DNA of 64,000 nucleotides, taken from contig JAHGAU010000023.1 of NCBI GenBank assembly GCA_019925105.1, positions 806,001 through 870,000 of the forward strand. The letters run 5' to 3'. The stretch comes from Niebla homalea. Its lineage: Eukaryota; Ascomycota; Lecanoromycetes; Lecanorales; Ramalinaceae. A program made the position numbers and the translations under genes. Every line of letters starts with the position of its first letter. Within the stretch, counting starts at the first letter, position 1. Shown piece after piece: positions 51,118 to 62,561 of the stretch. The notes beneath the pieces are model-generated. The model was not told the origin of the DNA, did no database searches, and saw only the letters and a list, made by a program, of their open reading frames with translations.

Positions 51118-51476
51118 TATTAAATTAACTTTATTAATAGTATACCGGCGGGATTAATAAAAGTAAATATAAAAAACGTAACGTTACGGTTAAGATACTT
51201 AAGTATTACTTTAATAAATAGATTAATAATAAGATTAATTCTTAAAAAACTTAGAAAGAATTAAGGTATAGCTTTTACTTAAGGTAAAGGTAATAACTAC
51301 CCTGCTTTACGCCTGTTAAGCTACGGCTCATAAATAACGCATACCAAGGCCGTTGCCAAGGCCCTTTGCCAAGGCCCTTTACCAAGGCCCTTTACCAAGG
51401 CCTAACGGCCTACCTTAGCGCAGCAGTATGGCGCACCACTGTGGCGCCGGCGCAGAGATGGCGCTAGCTGCTAACA
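51118..51476 (-). repeat. 5' LTR of N2 (right)
   Basis: 359 bp. The outer 140 bp (51340-51476) keep normal composition, ending GCTAGCTGCTAACA. The inner part is RIP-mutated, the mirror image of the left LTR. Confidence 0.93.
51346..51402. repeat. 13-bp tandem subrepeats in N2 right LTR
   Basis: Four to five copies of CCAAGGCCCTTTR in tandem, almost unmutated. They may act in the promoter or terminator of the element. Confidence 0.88.
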
Positions 51477-51481
51477 CCTTA
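51477..51481. repeat. TSD of N2, right (CCTTA)
   Basis: Exact copy of 43775-43779. The N1 frame resumes with TATCCTCTGG directly after it. Confidence 0.9.
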
Positions 51482-54400
51482 TATCCTCTGGAATACCGCC
51501 TTTAATTTACTTTTAAACCCCTTTAAAGAAAGATTAAAAACGGTACTATGGAGAAGATATATATATTATAAACTTCTTAAGTATTACCGGATTTTAATAT
51601 TATTACTTTAATATATTAATTAAACGTTTTATTAAAATCCGGCAACTTAATAACCGCAGCGATCCTATATTTAACTTCGGAAGGAATTACTTAAATAATT
51701 AAAAATAATTAACGATTAAGCAATTTAAGAACTATATTTACCGTAAATAGATTATTTTAATTAAAATCTTTTAAAGCTATAGAATTTATTACTTTTCTTA
51801 ATTTAATTCTTAAAAACTGGATTTTAAATCTTATAATACTTTAACGTAATCTATTATATTTCGAAAATACTTTATTATCGTTATAATTATTATATAAATC
51901 GTTATCGACTTTAATAAAATTAAGTAGGTTTAAATTATATCGATATGGTTAAAGTCCTTAAAAACTTAATATTATAAAATTATTACTTTTATTAAATAGT
52001 TTTTTATTATTATAATAGTTATTAGATTCACCTTTTATATTAACGTCGGTATTACGACGTTCCCCTCCGGCTTTAAGTATTAAACCGGAATCCGAGCTAC
52101 CTTAATAAATTTAATATATTAGAATTGAATTTATTAAACCCAAGTTTATTATATTAAATAAAAGGTATTTTTATTAAAGAAGCAATTTTTACTTAACCTA
52201 TTAATCCGCTTAATTAATTAAAAATAATAGGTTTTACCGAAGAGTAAATAATATAATTATAAGGTATAATTTAAGAATTAATTCCCGTTACTATATAAGG
52301 TTAATAGTAAAATAATCTTAACGATAATTTATTCCTTCCTCTTAATAACGTAATATAATTAATAAGAAACTTATAATTAAATTAATTAATAAATTTTAAT
52401 CCTAATAACGTCGGATTTTTTAATCCTTTCTATGAAAATAAGTCCTTTAATATAGCTCTTATAATTAAGTATTCCGGGAAGTATACCTTTTTCCGGGATA
52501 TATATATCTTTATCGATTAATTAAAGGATATTATTTAAATAATAAATATATAATTATTATAAAATAATTTATAATTATACTTAAGAAATACCGCTTTAAA
52601 GTAATATATTATAAAGTTATTAAATATTAAGAAACGACTTATTAAATATAACGACGGTTTAATTAAATAAACTTTTTAGATTATTATTAAATTTAAGTTA
52701 CCTTAATAAGTTAATTTAAATATTCTGGTTATTAAAAAGTATATTATAAATAATATTTTTCGGAACCGGGAGCCCTATAAATATACGTAGATTATTTTAC
52801 GGGTTACGCGTACGTTGAATTTTAATAATATTTAAAATTAATTTACGCTTATTTATAACGGGTTAAACTTAGAATTTTAACGGAATCTATAATTATTAAT
52901 TATAACCATTATTATTAATAATTACTTTAAGTTTATAAATAAATTTAAATATAATTAATAAGTTTACGTTATTAAATATTACGTACCTTTATAAATATAT
53001 CCGTAAAATCGTAAAATAAATACGTTATTTTAAAATAACCGGAATTTTATAGAAAATTCAGAAGTCGGTTTTTCTTCTTAATTATTAACGTTATCCTTTT
53101 AAGTATATAAATAAAATAAAGCTTATAATATATATTTTTAAAAAAAAGGATAACGGTAATTACTTTTAATATCGCAAAAGAAAATATTAACGTTAAATTA
53201 AGGAAAATTAAAGCCCTTAAGAAAAGGGTTTAATTTTAAATACTGAACGTATTATATAAAATAAAAGGTTAATTAAACCTTTATATTTAAGGATAAAAAA
53301 AAGGAAAATACGTTACCCGATAAGGAGGAATTAAAAGGATCTTAAGATAATAATGATTTTATTTTAAAAGAGGTATATTTTATATAATAATCCCCCGTAC
53401 GTTATTAATATATTAAATACGTATTAAAATACTTATTAGAAAATAAATTTTTTACTTATTTTAAATATAATTATTAAAAATTAAAAAAAATAAACTTAAG
53501 TATTTTTAAGGTTTTCCGTTAAATTAACGGATTTAATTTATTAATAATTAATATACGTAAGCTTAATAAATTAATAATATATTATTTATAATTATTAACT
53601 TTATTATAATAAGGAATATATATTTTATAAATTTTACCTTTAAGATATATTAATATACTATAAATAAAGTTTAATTTACCTTTAATTTACCCGTAATAAA
53701 CTTCTATATAAATAACGGATATTTTATTACGATTATTAATTATAATATTATATTTTCTTAAATTTTAGATTTAAATTTTAAAATTTAAAAATTACTTAAG
53801 TTAATTCCGGTTATAAATATTAATAATTTTAAATTAATTATTAATAAATTTATAAAATTTAACTTATTTTTTTAAAAAAGAAAAATATAATATTTATTTT
53901 AAGAAAAATCTTAATTAAAATTTATTTAATATATAATTTATTTATTAATATTTTAATTATTACCGATATTATAATTTTTAATAAAATAATAATTGATTTT
54001 AATAATTAAAAATATATTATTAATACTTATAAAAATATAAATATTAAAATAATTATTTTTATAAAAAAAAGTAATATAATTATAATATATAGTTTACGTA
54101 AAATAATAAACTTAAATTTTAACTTATAATATAATATAAGTATTAATTATATATTAAAAAAAAAAAAAACTTTAAAAGAATTATTAAAGTCCCGGGATTT
54201 TATTTTTAAACCGTAATTAATACCGTTTTATAATCTTAAATTCTAAAATAATATATTTATATATATTATTAATTTAAAAATATCGGTTATTTAAATTAAA
54301 AATAATATTAATTAAAAAGTTAATTTATTACGTAAAATAAAATTTAAAATTTTATATAATTTACCCTTATAATTTTATTATATAATAGTTTTAAGTTTAT

Positions 54401-57400
54401 TAATATTACTTATTATCTACGGATAAAAAACTTAAAAATCTAAATTATAAATTTATAAAGTTATTATAATAATAATATTAATCTTTATACTTTCCGGAAT
54501 AATTTTTATAACTTTTAATTATTTAAAGATTTACTTAAACCGGTTATTATAAATTAATAATTATAAAAAATAAGTTTTATTTAACGGTATTAAAATTTAA
54601 ATATATAATAGAAATATATAAGTTTAATTAAGTAATATTATTAAAGAATTTAATAATATCTTTAAAAATAATAATATTATAATTAATATTTTAAAAAATT
54701 AATATATATTTATTAACTTTTAACTTAATATAATTATTAAACTTAAAAGAATATATAATATTAAACGTAAAAATTAAAAGGTTATAAATTAAGCTTTAAA
54801 TAAAATATATAATAAAAATAAACTATATTAATTTATATAATTTATAGAATTTTTATACTTTATTTTTATTATTTAATATAATACCTTAAATGGACGTAAA
54901 AATTATATTATAATTAATATTTAATTATTTAATAAAATTATAATTTCCGATTTATATTTATTATTATTATAATAAAAAATAATTTTTTTAATTATAAATT
55001 ATAAATATATTATTATAATTAATATTTACGGTTATTTCTATTAATTTCTTATACGTAAATCCGATTAATATAAACTTTATATTATTTTTTATAAAAATTA
55101 AAAAGAATCTTTAATTATATTAATAAATTTTAAAAATAATTTTTTATATATATAAAAATAAATAAATAATATATTATATTTAATATAAGATTTTACGTAA
55201 ATATTTATAAATAATATAATTATTTTTAATTATTTATTAAAAAAGTATATTATTTATTTATATTAAGTTTTTAAATTCTTAAAAATAAATACGTAAATTT
55301 TTTATTAATAAAATTATTTATTAATTATTTTATAATTAAGTTTTTTAATTAATAAATTAATTTTTTAAAAATATTTACGCTTAATAATAAAATTAAAATT
55401 ATATAAAATTTTAAATTTCCCAATTTATTAAGAAACCTTAAAAATTTCCTTAATTTTATAAATTAATTACGTACCGGAATAAAAAATTATACTTAATATA
55501 TTACCTTATTTTAAGTATATAAAATCTTTTTTATTATAAATTTAAGAAAAATAAATTTAGAATATACCGGTTTATATTATAAATAAAAAATATTTTAAAT
55601 TAAGTTTATATTTATTTAAGAAAAAAACCGTATTTTTAAGGATTTAAAAATATATTTTTAAAATTATTATTTTTTATATATTATAATTTTAATTAATTTT
55701 TATTTACCGATATTAATATATTAAAAGAATTAAATATTATAATTATAATATATTATATTAAGGATAACTTATTATTTTATAATATTATAAAAATTAATAA
55801 TTTATTAAAAATTATATATAATAAAGTATAATTAATAATATTTTTTAATAAAAACTTAAATATAATTAAAAAAAATTATTGGTTTATAAAGTTAAAGATT
55901 ATAAGTATAATTTAAATTATACGTAAAATTAAATATTTAATTAAAATAAATTATTATAAATTTAATTATATAATCTTTACGGATTATAATGTAATTATTA
56001 ATATCTTTAAATAAATAAATTTAAAAATCTTTATAATTAATAAGTTTAATTTTTATTTAATTTATATATTATAATATTTATTAATATTTAATATTTTATT
56101 ATATTATAAGTTAAGTTTAATAAATACCGTTCTTAATGTATTCTTACGATTAATTAATAATACGTAAACTTTATTTATAAAAATCAGAATTCTTAATAAC
56201 GTAAATAATAATAAATTAATTATTTTTTATTATATTTATATTTTAAAATAAATTTAAAGGGTAAATTAAAGAAGAATATATAAAAAATAAAATATAAATA
56301 AAATTATAAAAAATCTTAATAATTAAAAAAGAATTAAATTTATAAAATATAAAAATTAAATTATACTTTATATTAAAGGACGGCCTTATTTATAACTTGA
56401 AATCCGTTAATTATTTATTACGATTATATATACTTAATAAACTTAAAAAAGTAATCTTTTAATAAATATATAATAATTTATTATATAATAACTTTAACCG
56501 ATTTTATAATAAATTAATAAACTTAATATATTTACTTAAGTTAAGTAAATAATTATAAAAATATATTATATATTATTTTAAGTATAATTTAAATTAAATT
56601 AAGAAATATATATTTTATAAATTATTTTAATTAATTTTAAGCTTATTAATTATTTTCTATATAATTTATATAAACTTTATTATTACTTTATTAAATTAAT
56701 ATGATTACGATATACTTTTTATTATTATTAATAAGTTCTTTAAATAAGTATTTTTATTCTTTAATAATATTAAATTTAAAATTAATAATTAAATAAAATT
56801 ATTATTAACCGAATTAATAAAATAAAAATAAAAAATTCCTTTTAATATTATATTAAATAAAAATTATAAATTTATCTTTATATTTTAGAAATTTATATTT
56901 AAAGAAATAAATATTTATATTCTTACGTTTAACGTATATTACCCTTAAATTAATAAATAATTAAAATGGATTAATTAAACGGTTAAAATTATATTATATT
57001 ATTTTATAATTATATATCCGGATTATAATTAAATAAATATTATCCTATATATTTAAAATATTTTAAATAATTTAAAGTTAATATTAATTAAATTTACTTT
57101 AAATAAAATTTACTATAATATAAATATTTATAACCTTTTAAATTTTTTAATAACCTTTTTAATCCTTAAATATAATATACTTTAATTATAAAATTATAAA
57201 GAAATATAAAACTTATTGGAATTTACGTAAATAATAGTTAAATTCCGGTATAATTAAAGTTATAAATTAATTTAATTTAATATTAATAATTTAATTTATT
57301 TAAAGTTATATTATAGATATAATATCTTTAATATTAAGAATTATAAGTTATATTAATAATATATTAAATTTTTTATTATTATTAAGAAAATTAATTATTT

Positions 57401-57900
57401 TATACATAAGTTCGAATTATTTATTAATATAAAGATAATATTAATTATTTTAATTAATATACTTAAATTAATTAATAATTTAATAAAAAATCCTTTTAAT
57501 TAATAACTTAACCGTAACGTATTATCCGTATTTAAAATAGATTTTAAAAATAAAAAAAAGTATATTATTAAAAGAATTATTTATAAAGAAAGAAATAATA
57601 AATATTTAATTAAATAAATTATTTAAAATATAAAATATAATAATAAGCTTCCGTTATTAAAATTATATTTAAATTTATTACGTAAATTCTATATTATATA
57701 TCTTAAATTTAATAATATTATTATTACCCGTTATAATAAACTTTATATTACTTTATTATTAACGTTTATTGAAATAATACCCTTATTATTTACTAGTATT
57801 TTTTATATATTCCGTCTTAAACGTAATTATGGCTGTCCCCGTAAAATTAAATAAAATTTTAATATAAAAATATAAGATATATAAAGTATAATATATTATT
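51482..57900 (+). pseudogene. N1 gag-pol, degraded
   Basis: The frame from 43708 resumes as YPLEYRL and runs with RIP stops (KSGNLITAAILYLTSEGIT near 51.65 kb). The RT catalytic box reads FINNIIIF at 55204-55227 (ancestral FIDD), followed by KFPNLLRNLKNFLNF near 55.42 kb, the RT-connection motif. RNase H: FTDYNVIINIF near 55.98 kb, ending in YYKLSLINTV near 56.12 kb (ancestral HKPGKxN). Integrase: IYNNLYYNNFNRFYNKLI, YLLKLSK, KYITYCPKC-like, and INKFFK (ancestral DKFSK) from about 56.44 to 56.76 kb. Both catalytic Asp codons are lost. Composition is extremely AT-rich after 53.7 kb. Confidence 0.85.
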
Positions 57901-57975
57901 AAATATTATTATTTATATTAATATATTAAGGTAAACGTTATTATAAATAATAGCCTTTTTTCTTTTAATAATATT

Positions 57976-58130
57976 TATTATATATATATATAATATAAAA
58001 GATACGCGGAAGTATTTATAAGTATAAAATATTCTTATACGTAAAAAATAAATAATTTTTAAGATTTTATTTATATTTAAATAAAATTATTATTTATATA
58101 TTATTATACTTTTTAATTTATATATTAATA
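57976..58130 (+). repeat. 3' LTR of N1
   Basis: 155 bp, saturated with transitions: nearly every CpA/TpG of the 5' LTR is TpA here, yet no indel separates the two copies. Confidence 0.9.
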
Positions 58131-60130
58131 TAAATACCTGATTTTTTAGTTAATAATTTTATATTTAACTTAAAATTATTTAAATTTATAAGTTATATTT
58201 AACTTATAAATTATTAAGTAAACTTTTAATATAAATAAAATATTTAATTATATTAAAGTTTATTAACTTAATAAACCCCGTAACGTTTAAATAAATAAGC
58301 TTTAATAAAATAATTTTTAACTTAAAATATCCTTTATAAAATTAAAAAATTAATTTATTAAAAGTATAATATATATATATTATTTTTTTAAAGGCTTTTT
58401 TTATTTTTTTTATTTATATTTAAAAGATATCCTTATTAATACCTTAATTAACTTAATAATAAATTAAGGGTTAAAATACTTTATTTTTATATATTAAATT
58501 AATATATTATTTAATATATTAAATATTATTATTATTAATTAAAATAATATTTAAAGATTTAATATAAAAAGTTATTTTTATTAAAAATATATAAATTTAC
58601 CGGGTTTTTTAATTATTATTTATTTAATTTAAGAAGTTATTATTTTAACTTTATTATTTAAGAATTAAATCTTTAAAAGGAAATTTATTTTATTATTAAA
58701 AGAATAAATAAAGTTTAAAAACTTAATTATTATTTTTTTCTTATTAATATTATAAATTACTTAAGCGGTATTATTATTACTTATATAATTAATTTATATT
58801 AAATTTAATCTTAAGGATATTATTTAATAAAATTAAAAATTATTATTAAAGAATTCTTTTTAAAAAAAAAAATTATAATTATTATTTAAGATTATTAACT
58901 TTTATAAATTAATTAAGTTAATAAATATTATTATATATTTAAACTTAACGTTTACGTTTATTATATTATAGATTTCCTTTAAAACCGATAGATTTACCGA
59001 TATAATAATAATAATAACTTCTTTAATCTTTAATTTCTTTAATCCTTAATATAACGTTTTAATTTTTTTTTTAAAGTAAAAACTTAATAATTATTTTCTA
59101 AATATTTTTCATTATAGTTTTTTACGGTATAATAATTATATTTTTAATTATTATATTTAATAAAAAACCGCTTATTATTAACTTTTAAAATTATTAAATA
59201 AAATTATAAAATAATATTAATATAAATTATATTAATCTATAATTCTTTATTAATAACTTTTAATATAATTTTATTAAAATTAAGAAAATTTTAACTTAAA
59301 ATAATTTAATTTTAAGTTAAATTAATATAAAAATATTATTAATTATTATTAAAATTAAATAAAAAAAATTAAATAATTATTAAGTTAAAAACCTTATATA
59401 ACTTATTAATAATTAATATTTTAATAATATATTTACGGAATTTATAAATAAATTAATTAATCGTTTTATTTAAACCTTTTATTATTATTTTAAACTCTTA
59501 AATTAACTTAATATATAAACTTAAATTTTAAGGTTTAAAATAAATAATAAAAATAATTTAAATTTCTTTAATTATATTTAATTTATTTATAAAATAATAT
59601 ATATTATTTTTATAGTAAATTTTAATAATTATAATAACTTTAAATTTATCCTTAATAATTATAAGTTTATAAAAGTTATTAAAAATTAATTAATCTTTAA
59701 TTTATTAATATTATAATATTTATTAATATTATTTAATTAATAATAAAATTATATTAAAAAAGAAATTCTTAGAAATTAAGTTTTTAATTTTAAAGGTTAT
59801 CTTTAATAAAAAAATAAAAACTTAAAATCCTTAAATTAATATTTATATATAAAGAAATATTAATTATTTAATTAAATTTAAACTTAAAATTAAGATTAAA
59901 TAAAAAATTTAATAAGTTTTTTAACTTTAATAATTTTAATTTTAATTAATATTTAATTTATAAATTATTTAAAAATAAAGGATATTTTATATTAAATAAC
60001 GGGATTTAATTTTTTATCTTCAAATAAAGCTTAAAGATTAATTTATTAAATAATAATATTAAAAATTCTTTAAATATTTTTAAGTTAAAGTTATTATAAA
60101 ACTTTAATATAAACGGGGATAATATTAAGG

Positions 60131-60297
60131 TAATAATTACTTAATTATTAAAGTAAAAATAGTTATCCGGAATAAATAATAACGCTTAAGGATAAGCTAT
60201 TATTATTATATATAAAAAGGTAATTTATCCGGGGGATTACCTTTAAGGGTAAACTTTATTCCGGAGCCCTTACTTTAAGGTAAATATTATTATAATA
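60131..60297. repeat. Left terminal repeat of G
   Basis: 167 bp, more mutated than the right one (GTTATCCGGAATAAATAATA versus GTTATCCGGGGTAAATAATA). Confidence 0.88.
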
Positions 60298-60980
60298 ATA
60301 TCCCTTTTCTTATAAGCTTATCCTTAAGCTTATAGATTATAGATTATACCTCCGGGAAGGAGTTACTTTTTCCGGATTAAAGGTCCTTTTAAAACTTAAT
60401 TAAGTAAATAAATAAAGGTTAAAAACTCTTTACTTAAGGAAGATTATTTCCGGTATAAGTTTAAACCTCTTAAGCCGGACCCGGATAATTTAAAGGCTTA
60501 ATAACTTTATAAGGGTATAACCCGGGGTTTAATATCCTTATTAAGAATAATCCGTATTTCTTATTAAATAAGCCCAAATAACCTTTAATAAGTACTTATA
60601 CTTATACCGTTCCTTATTAAGTAAATAAAGGTTACGTTTTAAGGTACCTTATTTACGGTCCTATAATTAACCCGCGTAATTTTAAGGCGTTTTAACCCCC
60701 GTATTAATAATTTTTAGGTATTCCGGCCCCCTATATCGGTAATTTTTAGGTATTCCGGCCCCCCTTAATAGTTTTTTATACCTCGGATTTTAACCCCCGG
60801 TACTATAAGGTAATAAGTCCTACCCGCCCCCGTATTTACGCTTAATCTTACCTCTTAAATTACTTAAAAGTCTTATTTTATAGGTATCCTCGGATTTAAA
60901 TTATAAACTTACCCCTTTAAACCCTTAAGGTTAACTCCGGGGGTATATTACCTTAAAGTTACGTTATTACTTTATTAAGA

Positions 60981-61147
60981 TAATAATTACTTAATTATTA
61001 AGGTAAAAGTAGTTATCCGGGGTAAATAATAGCGCTTAAGGGTAAGCCGTTATTACTATATATAAGAAAATAATCTACCCGGGGGATTACCCTTAAAGGT
61101 AAACCTTACCCCGGAGCCCTTACTTTAGGGTAAATATTACTATAATA
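60981..61147. repeat. Right terminal repeat of G
   Basis: 167 bp at an offset of 850 from the left repeat, no gaps. Confidence 0.88.
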
Positions 61148-62355
61148 AGTAAATATTTTTTATTTACGTTTTTAATTATTTTTTAAGTAATTTTTTAATT
61201 TTCTTTTTAAAGGTTTCTTAAATAAAAACGGAAGAATTTATTCTTAATTTAACGGTAAAAAATAATAAAAGGATTTTTATATTAATAAAATTAAATAATA
61301 ATATATTTAAAGGTTTTAATAATAAAACTTAAATTTTAAATAAAGTTTAATTTATTTTAATTAATAATAAATTAAAACTTTATAGATATTTAAATTATTT
61401 TTATATTTTTTTAAAATTATTTACCTTTTTTATATTTAATATAATATAAAGAATTAATTTTTATAATTAATAATTACTTTTTACTTTAAGGATTATAATT
61501 TTTATTTATAATTATTTTATTTTTAATTTTTTAAGTATTAATTAAATTAAGTAATTTTCCAGGTTAATTAAAATATAAAGGATTTAATAATTAATTTTTA
61601 ATTTCCTTTTTTTAAAATATAGAATTTTAATTTAAATAAATAAATTTTTTTCTTTTTAAATTTAATCTTTAAAAATAATCTTAATTAAGTAATTTTAAAG
61701 ATAAAATCGAATTATATCCTTATTATATAATTAAAATTATTATTTTAAAAATAAAATTTTTTATTATAAAAAGTAAAAGTTTAAAATTTTTTAATTTTAT
61801 AATATTCCGTAATCCTTATAAAAATCTTAATTAAGTAATTTTAATAATAAAATAAAATTAAAAATCCTTTAAATTATAAAGAAAATTTAAATTAAATAAA
61901 TTTCTTATTATAATTATAAAATTTAAGGGTTTAAACTTTAAAAAGTTTAATTAAGGTTAAAATTTTTTAATTAAAATTTTTATTAAAACTTTATTTAACG
62001 CTTTATATTATAAAGTTAAAACTTTTATATATAGCCGGTTTTTAACGTATAAATATCGGTATATAATTAATTTATAAAATTAAGAAATAAATATTTATAT
62101 TTTTTAATTAATAAATATATATATCTTAATAATAATAAAGTTAAAATATCTTATTTTTATAAAATTTTAAATTATTAAGTTATTAATTAACTTTATAGCT
62201 TAAAGATTATAATTTAATAATATTCTTAAATAAAATATTTTTATTTTTTAAATATATTTTATATAATAAAATCTTTATATTATAATTATAAAATTAAATA
62301 AAGAAAAAATATTTTTATAAAATATTATTATTATAAGGCCGAACTTATAATTTTT

Positions 62356-62504
62356 TAAAATATAAAGTATAAGTTCTTTAATTATTCTTTATATATAAAA
62401 ATATAATTAAATACTTTTAAATTTTAATTATTTTAATTAAGTTTAATTTTAAATTATATTTAATTTATTTAAGTATTAAATAACTTATATAAATACTTTT
62501 AATA
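62356..62504 (-). repeat. 5' LTR of Copia A2 (right)
   Basis: 149 bp, saturated with RIP transitions but gap-free against 40255-40403, including the A2-specific 10-bp insertion (seen as AAATTATATT). Confidence 0.87.
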
Positions 62505-62548
62505 AATCCCGGTTACCTTAATTAAGTTTAACTTTAAATTATATTTAG
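62505..62548 (-). repeat. Partial extra copy of A LTR
   Basis: AAATCCCGGTTACCTTAATT and what follows repeats the middle of the A LTR (AATCCCGGCTACCCTAATTG), directly after the full LTR. It carries the A2-type TTAAATTATATTTA and ends where LINE C2 begins. Confidence 0.7.
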
Positions 62549-62561
62549 AATTAGGATCAAA

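Larger units (their letters stand above)
43780..51476 (-). mobile_element. Ty3/Gypsy element N2
   Basis: 359-bp LTRs (43780-44138, 51118-51476) have six-base inverted ends TGTTAG/CTAACA, align gap-free at an offset of 7,338, and are flanked by an exact CCTTA TSD. The total is 7,697 bp, with nothing further inserted as far as I can see. Minus-strand motifs give RT (about 48.7-49.15 kb) then integrase (about 47.5 kb), the Gypsy order. A purine-rich tract (AAAGAAGGAAATAAT on the coding strand) adjoins the left LTR. It is the innermost element of the right stack, hence the youngest of that nest, and less mutated than N1. Confidence 0.92.
43492..58130 (+). mobile_element. Ty3/Gypsy element N1, with nested N2
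   Basis: 155-bp LTRs (43492-43646, 57976-58130) align without gaps at an offset of 14,484 and flank a TAAAC/TAAAT TSD in the Copia A2 integrase frame. Removing N2 leaves about 6.9 kb. A TGG-initial primer-binding site follows the left LTR by 2 nt, giving + orientation. On the + strand RT (about 55.2 kb), RNase H (about 56.0 kb) and integrase (about 56.4-56.9 kb) follow in the Gypsy order. The right half is among the most AT-rich DNA of the window. A solo LTR of the family is at 888-1043. Confidence 0.9.
60131..61147. mobile_element. Element G: 1-kb terminal-repeat (TRIM-like) insertion
   Basis: Direct repeats of 167 bp (60131-60297, 60981-61147) start TAATAATTACTT and end ATA. They flank 683 bp and are absent from A1 at the matching place (near 30.98 kb). 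No coding frame was seen. The interior is GC-richer than the surrounding A2 and holds a duplicated TAATTTTTAGGTATTCCGGC unit (60708-60764). The TSD is not clean: A1 reads AAAGGTAAATATT, here split as TAAGG and AGTAA, with about 12 extra bp on the left. Size and structure resemble TRIM elements. Confidence 0.8.
58131..62355 (-). pseudogene. Copia A2 integrase and gag half, severely degraded
   Basis: Starts TAAATACCTGATTTTTTAG, the continuation of the integrase box cut at 43491 (A1: TAAACGCCTGATTTTCCGG). It follows A1 28969-32204 except for the insertion G (60131-61147). GC is much lower than in A1, so nearly all motif residues are lost. The 3'-most part is the A 5' UTR with the primer-binding region. 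Confidence 0.8.
40255..62504 (-). mobile_element. Ty1/Copia element A2, with nested N1 and G
   Basis: Second copy of A. Its 149-bp LTRs (40255-40403, 62356-62504) share a 10-bp insertion after GCTTC that A1 lacks, proving the two ends belong together across 22 kb. Sequence 40404-43491 plus 58131-62355 aligns with A1 once N1 (43492-58130) and G (60131-61147) are taken out; the net length is about 6.6 kb. N1 sits inside the integrase frame. The RT box reads YVND (complement of 41967-41978), one Asp fewer damaged than in A1. The left part is moderately and the right part severely RIP-mutated. Confidence 0.88.

Noticed and set aside
51346..51402. CRISPR-like spaced repeats
   Set aside because: The units are direct head-to-tail without unique spacers and sit inside an LTR present in two copies.
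43647..57975. One single 14.6-kb giant LTR element
   Set aside because: The second LTR pair (43780 and 51118) with its own exact TSD shows two nested Gypsy elements on opposite strands.
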